DNA from: Actinacidiphila bryophytorum
GTDB taxonomy: Bacteria; Actinomycetota; Actinomycetes; Streptomycetales; Streptomycetaceae
Direction: 5' to 3'
Assembly (NCBI RefSeq): GCF_016916835.1
Contig: NZ_JAFFIX010000001.1
Coordinates: 124,001-188,000, forward strand
DNA: 64,000 nucleotides
Below are positions 8,164 to 16,895 of the stretch, in pieces (within the stretch, counting starts at the first letter, position 1; each line of letters starts with the position of its first letter). The translations under genes and the position numbers were made by a program. The notes below the pieces were generated by a model. That model was not told the origin of the DNA. It was given only the letters and a program-made list of their open reading frames with translations, and made no database searches.

Positions 8164-8333
8164 GGGCCGCCCGCGCACAGCCCGGTGCGCGGGCCATCTT
8201 TAACGGGTCCCTTGCCGTTGCTTAAGCGCGCCATAAGAAGCCGCCCCGGCGCCCTGAACAGGGCTTTCGTCCGACCGCCGGCGGTTAGCGTGCAGCGCGT
8301 CACCACCTCCCCCAACACCGAGGCAGGCAGCAC

Positions 8334-9779
8334 ATGGCACGCACGCACCGCCGCCGTCCCAGCCGCAAAGTCCAGTTGACCGTCGCCGTCGCCGTCGCGG
8401 CGGCACTCGCGGGCGGCGGTTTCGCCCTCGCGGGTTCCGCGAGCGCGGCCACTGTCGGGGCCGCGTACTCCAAGACAAGTGACTGGGGCAGCGGTTACAC
8501 CGGGCAGTACGTGATCAGCAACGGCACGGGCAGCACGCTCGACGGCTGGACGCTGACCTTCCAGCTGCCCGCGGGCACCACGATCAGCTCGCTGTGGAAC
8601 GGCACCTTCACGGTGTCGGGGCAGACCGTCACGGTGAAGCCGGAGAGCTGGAACTCCTCGATAGCCCCCGGCGGCATAGTCCAGGTCGGCTTCGTCGCGG
8701 GCGCCGGCGGGACCGCGGGCGACCCGACCGGCTGCCTGATCAACGACAGCAAGTGCTCGGTGGACAGCGGCCCGACCGCGACGCCGACCGGCCACCCCAC
8801 GGCCACGCCCACCGCGACCCCCACCGCGACGCCGACACCGACCGCCACCCCGACCGCGACCACCGACCCGGGCAGCGGCTCCGCCACAGGCGGCGGCTTC
8901 TCGCCCTACGTCGACACCTCGCTCTACCCGGCCTACGACCTGGTCGGCGCTGCCAAGGCCGGCGTCAAGCAGTTCAACCTGGCCTTCGTCGTCTCCGGCG
9001 GCGGCTGCGTCCCCAAGTGGGGCGGCGTCTCGGACCTGGGCAGCGACGCGGTGGCCGCCCAGATCGGCGCCCTGCGCGCGGCCGGCGGCGACGTCCGGGT
9101 CTCCTTCGGCGGCGCCAACGGTACGGAGCTGGCCGCGGCCTGCTCGTCTGCGGGCGACCTGGCCGCCGCGTACGGCAAGGTGATCGACCAGTTCGGCCTG
9201 ACCAAGGTGGACTTCGACGTCGAGGGCGGCGCGCTGCCCGACACCGCCGCCAACACCCGCCGCGCCCAGGCGATCGCGCAGCTCCAGCGCGCCCACAGCG
9301 GCCTTGAGGTCTCCTACACGCTGCCCGCGATGCCGACCGGGCTGACCCAGGACGGCATCGACCTGCTGTCGAACGCGAAATCCAACGGCGTGGACGTGCA
9401 CGCGGTCAACATCATGGCGATGGACTACGGGGCGTCCTTCTCCGGCGACATGGGCCAGTACGCGATCGACGGTGCCACCGCGACCCAGGCGCAGGTCAAG
9501 AGCGTGCTCGGGCTCTCGGACGCCGCCGCGTGGCACAAGGTCGCGGTCACCCCGATGATCGGCGTCAACGACGTCAGCTCCGAGGTGTTCACCGTCGCCG
9601 ACGCCTCGCAGCTGGCGGCCTTCGCCAAGACCAAGGGCCTGGCCTGGCTGTCGATGTGGTCGGCGACCCGCGACAGGAGTTGCGCGGGCGGCGCCCAGAG
9701 CTGGGCGGACGCGAGCTGCAGCTCGATCACCCAGAGCGCGGGCGCCTTCGCCCAGGCCTTCGCCGGCTACACCGGCTGA
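8334..9779 (+). CDS. Secreted GH18 chitinase-like hydrolase with CBM2
   Basis: A 481-aa exported enzyme. It has a signal peptide (1-38, ending ASA), a CBM2-type cellulose/chitin-binding module (about 40-140, with SDWGSGYTGQYVISN and GWTLTFQLP), and a TATPT-repeat linker (148-178). The GH18 TIM barrel follows (about 188-478). The GH18 signature appears as KVDFDVEGG, giving the DxDxE catalytic set with the acid Glu at about 297; the first Asp of the usual DGxDxDxE is replaced by the preceding TK. Other barrel strands include VSFGGANG, VSYTLPAMP and HAVNIMAMDYG. Chitin is the likely substrate. A spaced AGG-type ribosome site precedes ATG 8334. A strong terminator follows. Confidence 0.85.
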   Translation: MARTHRRRPSRKVQLTVAVAVAAALAGGGFALAGSASAATVGAAYSKTSDWGSGYTGQYVISNGTGSTLDGWTLTFQLPAGTTISSLWNGTFTVSGQTVTVKPESWNSSIAPGGIVQVGFVAGAGGTAGDPTGCLINDSKCSVDSGPTATPTGHPTATPTATPTATPTPTATPTATTDPGSGSATGGGFSPYVDTSLYPAYDLVGAAKAGVKQFNLAFVVSGGGCVPKWGGVSDLGSDAVAAQIGALRAAGGDVRVSFGGANGTELAAACSSAGDLAAAYGKVIDQFGLTKVDFDVEGGALPDTAANTRRAQAIAQLQRAHSGLEVSYTLPAMPTGLTQDGIDLLSNAKSNGVDVHAVNIMAMDYGASFSGDMGQYAIDGATATQAQVKSVLGLSDAAAWHKVAVTPMIGVNDVSSEVFTVADASQLAAFAKTKGLAWLSMWSATRDRSCAGGAQSWADASCSSITQSAGAFAQAFAGYTG

Positions 9780-9826
9780 TCCCCCCGGGGCACGGTCCTC
9801 TCCCACCCCCACGGGGGAGGAACGTC

Positions 9827-9870
9827 AAGGAGCGGTACGGCAGCACCCTCGAACTGCCGTACCGCTCCTT
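9827..9870. terminator. Strong bidirectional terminator between chitinase and bglC
   Basis: A perfect 17-bp stem AAGGAGCGGTACGGCAG (9827-9843) pairs with 9854-9870 around a 10-nt loop. It is followed by T residues on the plus strand and preceded by sequence suitable for the minus strand. It sits between the convergent stops at 9779 and 9884, so it can serve both genes. Confidence 0.9.
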
Positions 9871-9883
9871 TTTCTCCGTCCCT

Positions 9884-11365
<1,482 letters not shown>

Positions 11366-11550
11366 AACGGGGGACTCCAGGGGAATCAGGGGGTAGTCGG
11401 GGGAGAAGGGGGCTCCCTTATCAGGCGGTCTTCCTGTTCACTCGCTGCGCGGACGGCTTCGTTCCTCAGCCGCCCACTTCGCGAGCTCAGGCGTCAGCCC
11501 GCTCCGCTGACCCGCGCGGCACAGGGGTTGCGGCCCCGCGGGCAGGGAGT

Positions 11551-12468
11551 TCAGCTCTTGACGGCACCCGCGGTGATACCGCCGACGATGTGCTTGCCGA
11601 GGAAGGCGAAGACCAGCAGCAGCGGCAGCGTCGCGACCAGCGCGGCGGTGACGACCGCGGCATGGTCGATGGTGTGGTTGCCGGCCCCGACGCCCGCCAG
11701 GGCGACCTGGACGGTCGGGTTCTGCTGGTTCAGGGCGATCAGCGGCCAGAAGAAGTCGTTCCAGGCCTGCACGAACACCAGCATTCCCAGCACGGCCATC
11801 GCGGGCCTGGCGATCGGGAAGACCACGTGCCACAGGATGCGCAGGCTGTGCGCCCCGTCCACCCGCGCGGCCTCGATCAGCTCGATGGGCAGCGCCTCGG
11901 AGAGGAACTGCCGCATGAAGAACACACCGAAGGCGGCGACCAGTGAGGGCAGGATGACGGCCTGCAGGTGGCCGAACCAGCCGACCTTGGTGATGATCTG
12001 GTAGAGCGGGATCACGCTGAGCTGCGGCGGGATCGTCATGGTGGCGACGACGATCATCAGCAGCGCGTTGCGCCCGCGGAAGCGCAGCTTGGCGAAGGCG
12101 AAGCCGGCCAGGGTGGCGAACAGCACGGTGCTGATGGCGACGCAGCCGGCCACCACGGTGGAGTTGATCAGGGCCGTGGTCATGTCGACCTCGTCCCACA
12201 CCACCTTGATGTTCTCCACCAGGTGGCTGCCGGGCAGCAGGGGGGTCGGCGGCTGGGTGATGTCGGTGTCGGTGTGCGAGGCGGCGACGACCGTCCAGTA
12301 GAGCGGGAAGAGCGAGATCGCCGCGGCGATGATCAGCAGGATGTACGCGATGGGTCCCGCGTGCTGCTGCTTGCCCGCGCCGCCTGCCTTCACGCGCCGG
12401 CGGCGGGCCGGCGCAGCCGAGGAGTGCCGCGGTCCCGCGGTCTTGGCGGCCTGAGTGAGTTGCGCCAT
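11551..12468 (-). CDS. cebG: Cello-oligosaccharide ABC transporter permease
   Basis: A 305-aa inner-membrane permease of the MalG type. Six hydrophobic segments are visible, beginning with IAYILLIIAAAISLFPLYW after a basic N-terminal tail. The EAA loop that docks the ATPase reads EAARVDGAHSLRILWHVVFP. Together with the partner permease 2 bp away and the lipoprotein upstream, it forms an importer for cellobiose and cellotriose. As in other Ceb-type loci no ATPase gene is present here; in Streptomyces the shared MsiK protein does this, and I infer the same. An ATG start lies immediately after the cebF stop, suggesting translational coupling. Confidence 0.9.
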   Translation of the reverse strand: MAQLTQAAKTAGPRHSSAAPARRRRVKAGGAGKQQHAGPIAYILLIIAAAISLFPLYWTVVAASHTDTDITQPPTPLLPGSHLVENIKVVWDEVDMTTALINSTVVAGCVAISTVLFATLAGFAFAKLRFRGRNALLMIVVATMTIPPQLSVIPLYQIITKVGWFGHLQAVILPSLVAAFGVFFMRQFLSEALPIELIEAARVDGAHSLRILWHVVFPIARPAMAVLGMLVFVQAWNDFFWPLIALNQQNPTVQVALAGVGAGNHTIDHAAVVTAALVATLPLLLVFAFLGKHIVGGITAGAVKS

Positions 12469-12470
12469 GG

Positions 12471-13472
12471 TCAGGCCCCCAGCTTCCGTCGGTTGGAGCG
12501 TGCGATCAGCAGGTTGACGGCGCCGATGAGCAGCAGGATGAGCAGCATCACCCAGGCCACGGCGGAGGCCTGGCCGAGTTCGCCGACGTTCCAGCCCTTG
12601 TCGTACATGTAGAGGCTGAGCGTCTGGTACTGGTGGTCGGTGCCGCCCGTGACGCCGACGCCGCCGCCGAACATCAGCGGCTCACCGAACAGCTGGGTCG
12701 CGCCGATCGTGGACACGATGATCGTGAACAGGATCGTCGGCCGGATCGACGGGATGGTGACGTTGACGAACTGCCGCCAGCGCGAGGCGCCGTCCAGCGC
12801 CGCGGCCTCGTAGAGGTCGGCCGGCACGGCCTGCATCGCGGCCAGGTAGATCAGCGCGTTGTAGCCGGTCCAGCGCCAGGTCACGATGGTCGAGATGGCT
12901 ATCTGCGCGGGCCACTTGGACGATTCCCAGTCGACGTGGCCGAACCCGAGGTGGCCGAACAGCTGGTTGATCATCCCGTAGTCGGGGTTGAACATCTGGA
13001 TGAAGACCAGGGTGGCGGCGGCCACCGAGGTCGCGTACGGCGCCAGCACCGCGACCCGGAAGAAGCCCCGGCCGCGCAGCTTGTAGTTGAGCAGGTGTGC
13101 GAGGCCCAGCGCCATCAGCAACTGCGGCACCGTGGAGAGCACGCCGAGCGTGAAGGTGTTGCGCAGCGCCTTCCAGAAGAACTCGTTGTCCCACAGGCCG
13201 GTGTAGTTGTCGAAGCCGACCCACTTGGCGTGGGAGCCCAGCTCGACCTGGTGCAGCGACAGCCACCCGGTGTAGATCAGCGGGAAGAGGCCGAAGGCGG
13301 CGAAGAGGATGAAGAAGGGCGCGACGTAGGCGTACGGGGAGGCCTTGGTGTCGAACCGGTAGAGCCGGGTGCGCCAGCCGGGAGGGCGGCTGCCGCGCTG
13401 GTCGGACGTGCTGGGGGCGGGCCGGGACGACGGCGGGCTGCCGTCGGACGTCGCCCTGACGGAGGTGGCCAC
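12471..13472 (-). CDS. cebF: Cello-oligosaccharide ABC transporter permease
   Basis: A 333-aa MalF-type inner-membrane permease. About 40 basic/Pro-rich residues precede the first hydrophobic segment (APFFILFAAFGLFPLIYTGW). Further segments and the EAA loop EAAALDGASRWRQFVNVTIP follow. It starts at GTG 13470-13472, with GGAAGGA about 8 nt upstream on the minus strand. It pairs with CebG, whose start lies 2 bp beyond its stop. A strong hairpin lies between it and cebE upstream, so expression may be lower than that of the binding protein. Confidence 0.9.
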   Translation of the reverse strand: MATSVRATSDGSPPSSRPAPSTSDQRGSRPPGWRTRLYRFDTKASPYAYVAPFFILFAAFGLFPLIYTGWLSLHQVELGSHAKWVGFDNYTGLWDNEFFWKALRNTFTLGVLSTVPQLLMALGLAHLLNYKLRGRGFFRVAVLAPYATSVAAATLVFIQMFNPDYGMINQLFGHLGFGHVDWESSKWPAQIAISTIVTWRWTGYNALIYLAAMQAVPADLYEAAALDGASRWRQFVNVTIPSIRPTILFTIIVSTIGATQLFGEPLMFGGGVGVTGGTDHQYQTLSLYMYDKGWNVGELGQASAVAWVMLLILLLIGAVNLLIARSNRRKLGA

Positions 13473-13590
13473 GAGTGGCGTCCTTCCCGTAGGGGTGCGG
13501 GCGGTGGACCGGGGGAGGGGGGGAGGGTTGGTTCACAAGTTGTAGGGGCCTGGGTCCGGTGCGTTCACTTCTCGCAGCGGACCCTGAAAC

Positions 13591-13628
13591 GGGCCGCCCG
13601 GCAGGTGGGAGACACTGCCGGGCGGCCC
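13591..13628 (-). terminator. Intra-operon hairpin between cebE and cebF
   Basis: A perfect 14-bp GC-rich stem (GGGCCGCCCGGCAG pairing with 13615-13628) with a 10-nt loop begins 10 nt after the cebE stop and 119 bp before the cebF start. No T-run follows. It could be a partial terminator or an mRNA 3'-end stabiliser that keeps binding-protein mRNA above permease mRNA, as is common for importer operons. Confidence 0.75.
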
Positions 13629-13638
13629 CGCCTGGGTA

Positions 13639-14994
13639 CTACTCGACGACGGTGTCCTTGATCTGCTTCACCGCGTTCGACCACGCCTTGTCCTTCGACG
13701 TGCCGCGCTTCTCCATGTCGAGGATGCCGTTCTTGGTGATGATGTCCTTCACGTTGCCGTCCCACGGGCCGATGGGCGCCGGGGTGATGTTCTTGGCGGC
13801 GGTCGCGAAGATCTTGCCCATCGGGGTGTCAGGGAAGTACGGGTTGACCAGGTTCTGCACGGCCGGGTCGTCCAGGGCCTTGGTCGAGGACGGGATGTTC
13901 CCGAACTTCTGGAAGACCTTGATCTCCTGGGCCGCCGAGGTCAGCCACTGGGCCAGCTCGGTGGCCTCCTTGACGTGCTTGCCGGACTTCGGCACGGCCA
14001 GGAACGAACCGCCCCAGTTGCCGACCTGCGGGGGCGCCGCGACGTCCCACTTGCCCTTGCCCGCGTCACCGGAGTTGGTGGCCACCAGGCCGACCATCCA
14101 GCTCGGGCAGGTGACGGTGGCGAACTTGTTGGTCTTGAACGCCGCCGCCCACGCGTTGGCCGGGTCCAGCTGCTGGTAGCCGGCCGTCAGGCCCTCCTGC
14201 ACGGCCTCGGTGGCGATGTTCCACGCCGTCTGCACGCCCGCGCTGGTGTCGTAGATCAGCTTGCCGCTCGCGTCCGAGTACTGCGTCGGCTGGCTGGCGA
14301 GCACCGCGTTGAACAGACCGCTGCCGGAGTCGGAGAACTTCATGCCCTTGGGCGCGGTCTTGCTGGCCGCGAACTGCTTGCCCAGGTCGATGAACTTCTG
14401 CCAGTCGCCGTTCCAGTTGGCCGCGAGGGTGTCGCGGTCGGTCGGCAGGCCGGCCTTCTGGAAGGCGTCCTTGTTGTAGCAGATCGCGGTCGGACCCGCG
14501 TCCGTGCCCACACCGATGACCTTGCCGTCGGAGGTGGTGGCCTGCTTCTCCTTGTACGGCAGCCAGTCGTCGGCGTTGAAGCCGGCGACCGTCTTGAAGT
14601 CCACGAACTTCGACGCGAGGTTCGGCTGGATGGCCAGGCCGATGTAGCCCACCTCGATGGCCTGGATGTCGTCCAGACCGCTGTTCTGCGTCAGGTGGAG
14701 CTTCAGCGAGTTCCAGTACTGCTGGCCGTCGGAGACGGCGTCCTCAACGATCGTGATGTTGGGGTGCAGCTTGTGGTACTCGGCGTAGAGGGCTGCGCCC
14801 GTCTTGTCGTCGTAGCCGAACGAGCCGAAGTCGCCGACGTGCAGGGTGATCTTCTCGGTGGACGACGAGCCGCTGGAGGTGCTCTTCGGGTCGTCCTTCT
14901 TGTCGCTGCTGCAGCCGGTGATCAGGGTCGCGCAGGCTGCGAGACCCGCGACCGCGATGACGGCGGCCTTGCGGGTTCTGCCGGAAGTGCGCAT
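13639..14994 (-). CDS. cebE: Cello-oligosaccharide-binding lipoprotein of the ABC importer
   Basis: A 451-aa extracellular solute-binding protein (family 1). The N terminus MRTSGRTRKAAVIAVAGLAA is a signal peptide and the lipobox LITGC gives the lipid-modified Cys. It is followed by a Ser/Lys/Asp-rich linker, then the binding domain (ITLHVGDFGSFGYDDKTGA). Further motifs include VDFKTVAGFNADDWLPYKEK and a C-terminal SKDKAWSNAVKQI. ATG 14994 is chosen for the AAGGAG about 7 nt upstream; the open frame runs upstream without further support. Two CebR-type boxes lie between this gene and divergent cebR. The protein captures cellobiose and cellotriose for CebFG. Confidence 0.92.
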   Translation of the reverse strand: MRTSGRTRKAAVIAVAGLAACATLITGCSSDKKDDPKSTSSGSSSTEKITLHVGDFGSFGYDDKTGAALYAEYHKLHPNITIVEDAVSDGQQYWNSLKLHLTQNSGLDDIQAIEVGYIGLAIQPNLASKFVDFKTVAGFNADDWLPYKEKQATTSDGKVIGVGTDAGPTAICYNKDAFQKAGLPTDRDTLAANWNGDWQKFIDLGKQFAASKTAPKGMKFSDSGSGLFNAVLASQPTQYSDASGKLIYDTSAGVQTAWNIATEAVQEGLTAGYQQLDPANAWAAAFKTNKFATVTCPSWMVGLVATNSGDAGKGKWDVAAPPQVGNWGGSFLAVPKSGKHVKEATELAQWLTSAAQEIKVFQKFGNIPSSTKALDDPAVQNLVNPYFPDTPMGKIFATAAKNITPAPIGPWDGNVKDIITKNGILDMEKRGTSKDKAWSNAVKQIKDTVVE

Positions 14995-15070
14995 TCCACT
15001 CTCCTTGTCAGGGTGGGTCAGCGTGCGGGTGGTGCGTGGGTCCCCGGGGGCGTACGAACGGATGGCGCTG

Positions 15071-15084
15071 TGGGAGCGCTCCCA
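15071..15084. promoter_or_regulatory. CebR operator, perfect palindrome, upstream of cebE
   Basis: TGGGAGCGCTCCCA, identical to the CebR/CelR consensus known from Streptomyces and Thermobifida. It lies 77 bp upstream of the cebE start in the cebE-cebR intergenic region. Confidence 0.92.
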
Positions 15085-15218
15085 CGTAGGCTTTCCGGAA
15101 CATTCACGCCTAGGAGGGGTCAGTGTCAAGATGTGAAGTCCATTTCGTTGCCGGAACGTGTCCGGAGCTGACTCTTGATTACTTCTTGAACGGAAGCTCC
15201 TGCCTGGGGCTTGTAGTG

Positions 15219-15232
15219 TGGGAGCGCTCTCA
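15219..15232. promoter_or_regulatory. CebR-type operator, one mismatch, upstream of cebR
   Basis: TGGGAGCGCTCTCA lies 65 bp upstream of the cebR start and differs from the palindrome at one base. With the perfect site at 15071 it brackets the divergent promoters, which suggests autoregulation of cebR in addition to control of cebEFG. Confidence 0.75.
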
Positions 15233-15296
15233 AGAACCGCTCCTGCTGGGAAGGACCGGGCGCTAAGGTGGCGCGAAATGAGTACTGGAGGCGGCA

Positions 15297-16337
15297 GTGG
15301 CCATGAACGGGCGGCACAGCGGACGTCCCACCCTTGAGGAGGTGGCGCTGCGCGCCGGAGTCGGGCGGGGAACGGTCTCCCGGGTGATCAACGGATCACC
15401 CCGGGTGAGCGACCGTGCGAAGGCCGCCGTCGAGGCCGCCATCGCCGAACTGGGGTACGTCCCCAACCGGGCGGCCCGGGCGCTCGCGGGCAACCGCACG
15501 GACGCCATCGCGCTGGTCATCCCGGAACCGGAGACCCGGCTGTTCGCCGAGCCGTACTTCTCCGACATCATCCGCGGCATCGGCGCGGAGCTGGCAGACA
15601 CCGACATGCAGCTGCTGCTCACGCTGATCCGCACCCCCAAGGAGCGGGCGCGCTTCGCGCAGTACCTGGCCGCCCACCGGGTCGACGGGGTGCTGCTGGT
15701 GTCGGTGCACGAGGACGACCCGCTGCCGGACCTGCTGGAGCAGCTGGAGATGCCGGCGGTGCTCAACGGCCGGCGCAGCGACCTGGAGTCGGTCTCCTAC
15801 GTCGACGCCGACAACGTCGGCGGGGCGCGGGCCGCGGTCGCGCATCTGATCGCCCGCGGGCGGCGCCAGGTCGCCACCATCACCGGGCCGCCCGACATGT
15901 ACGTGGCGCGCAGCCGGCTCGACGGCTACCGGCAGGCCGTGGAGGCCGCCGCGGGCGGCCTGGACGCCGGCTTCGACACCGCGCTGGTGGCCCGCGGCGA
16001 CTTCACCGAGGAGGGCGGCAGGCGGGCCATGCGCGAGCTGCTGGTGCGCCGCCCGGGCATCGACGCGGTCTTCGCCGCCTCCGACGTGATGGCCGCGGGC
16101 GCCAGGGCGGTGCTGCGCGAGAGCGGCCGCCGGGTGCCCGACGACGTCGCGCTGGTCGGCTTCGAGGACTCGGCCATCGCCCGGCACATGGACCCGGCGC
16201 TGACCAGCGTGCGGCAGCCCACCGAGGAGATGGGCCGCACCATGGCCCGCGTGCTGCTGGAGGAGATCGCGGAACGCGAGTCGGTGCGCCGCCACGTGGT
16301 GCTGGCGACGGAACTGGTCCAGCGGGACTCGGTCTAG
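15297..16337 (+). CDS. cebR: LacI-family cellulose-utilisation repressor
   Basis: A 346-aa LacI/GalR repressor. The N-terminal HTH reads PTLEEVALRAGVGRGTVSRV with the hinge helix VPNRAARALAGNRT. The periplasmic-binding-like sugar domain follows (IALVIPEPETRLFAEPYFSD, then the C-terminal VPDDVALVGFEDSAIARHM). It binds TGGGAGCGCTCCCA boxes and is released by cello-oligosaccharides, as established for Streptomyces CebR. GTG 15297 follows GGAGG by 5 nt; the ATG at 15303 is an alternative. It is divergent from cebE with two boxes between, and further boxes lie at the cellulase genes downstream, so it probably governs the whole island. Confidence 0.93.
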   Translation: MAMNGRHSGRPTLEEVALRAGVGRGTVSRVINGSPRVSDRAKAAVEAAIAELGYVPNRAARALAGNRTDAIALVIPEPETRLFAEPYFSDIIRGIGAELADTDMQLLLTLIRTPKERARFAQYLAAHRVDGVLLVSVHEDDPLPDLLEQLEMPAVLNGRRSDLESVSYVDADNVGGARAAVAHLIARGRRQVATITGPPDMYVARSRLDGYRQAVEAAAGGLDAGFDTALVARGDFTEEGGRRAMRELLVRRPGIDAVFAASDVMAAGARAVLRESGRRVPDDVALVGFEDSAIARHMDPALTSVRQPTEEMGRTMARVLLEEIAERESVRRHVVLATELVQRDSV

Positions 16338-16388
16338 GGCCGGTCTGGCCGCGCCGCGCCCGGAGCCGGATGCGGTCGCGCCGCCCGC

Positions 16389-16402
16389 TGGGAGCGCTCC
16401 CG
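16389..16402. promoter_or_regulatory. CebR-type box downstream of cebR
   Basis: TGGGAGCGCTCCCG has a single end mismatch. It lies 51 bp past the cebR stop and 72 bp before the small gene at 16474, so it may regulate that gene. Confidence 0.7.
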
Positions 16403-16473
16403 TGCCCGGCGGGCGGACGTCCGAACGCCCGCGCCCGGGGAACCGGGGTGCGGGCGCCGGGCGTTGCAGGGGC

Positions 16474-16734
16474 ATGCGGAACTCCCGGACCGGCCTGCTG
16501 ACATACGCCGCCGTCGTCATCGCCTCCCCCGTCCTGCTGGTCGCCGGCGAGCCCCTCGCACAGGCCGCTCTGCGCCGCGCACGCGCCCGGGCGACCCCGA
16601 TGCCCGGCGGGGGCTTCGTCACCCGCCACAGCGGCCCTCGCGGCCTCCTGGACGCCCATACGTTCTTCTTCAACCCCCTCGCCATCGCCCTGACCGCCCC
16701 CAGCCGCTGGGTCGGCGACCGGCTGCGCCGCTGA
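16474..16734 (+). CDS. Small hydrophobic-N-terminus protein, unknown
   Basis: An 86-aa protein. A basic start (MRNSRTG) is followed by a hydrophobic segment LLTYAAVVIASPVLLVAGE, suggesting one membrane anchor or signal sequence, then a basic region and a second mildly hydrophobic stretch (FFFNPLAIALTAPSRWV). ATG 16474 is preceded by AGGGG. It could also begin at ATG 16402, but the added residues are Gly/Arg/Pro-rich. I do not recognise it. A CebR-type box 72 bp upstream makes co-regulation with the cellulose genes possible. Confidence 0.5.
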   Translation: MRNSRTGLLTYAAVVIASPVLLVAGEPLAQAALRRARARATPMPGGGFVTRHSGPRGLLDAHTFFFNPLAIALTAPSRWVGDRLRR

Positions 16735-16777
16735 GGCCGCCGCCGGGAGCCGGGGAGGGCGTGGGGAGGGCCGCCGG

Positions 16778-16846
16778 AAAAGCACACCGCCGGGGGCGGG
16801 AGCCGGTGCGCGTGGGGCGCGTACCGGGTCCGCCTCCGGCGGTGCT
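16778..16846 (-). terminator. Hairpin terminator after the GH64-like glucanase gene
   Basis: On the minus strand, arms 16830-16846 and 16781-16799 pair over the ACCGCCGG core, with one small bulge and one mismatch. The stem is followed by four T residues (AAAA at 16778-16781 on the plus strand). It lies about 50 bp beyond the glucanase stop. Confidence 0.6.
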
Positions 16847-16895
16847 GTGGGGGGATGTGGGGGGATTCCGGGGAAGCTCGGGGAAGCGCCGGCGC

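Noticed and set aside
13975-15171. A 398-residue plus-strand frame opposite cebE, and similar long frames opposite the carboxylase, glmS and exporter genes
   Set aside because: In GC-rich DNA long antisense frames arise from codon bias; composition is Arg/Gly/Val-rich and no family motif is present.
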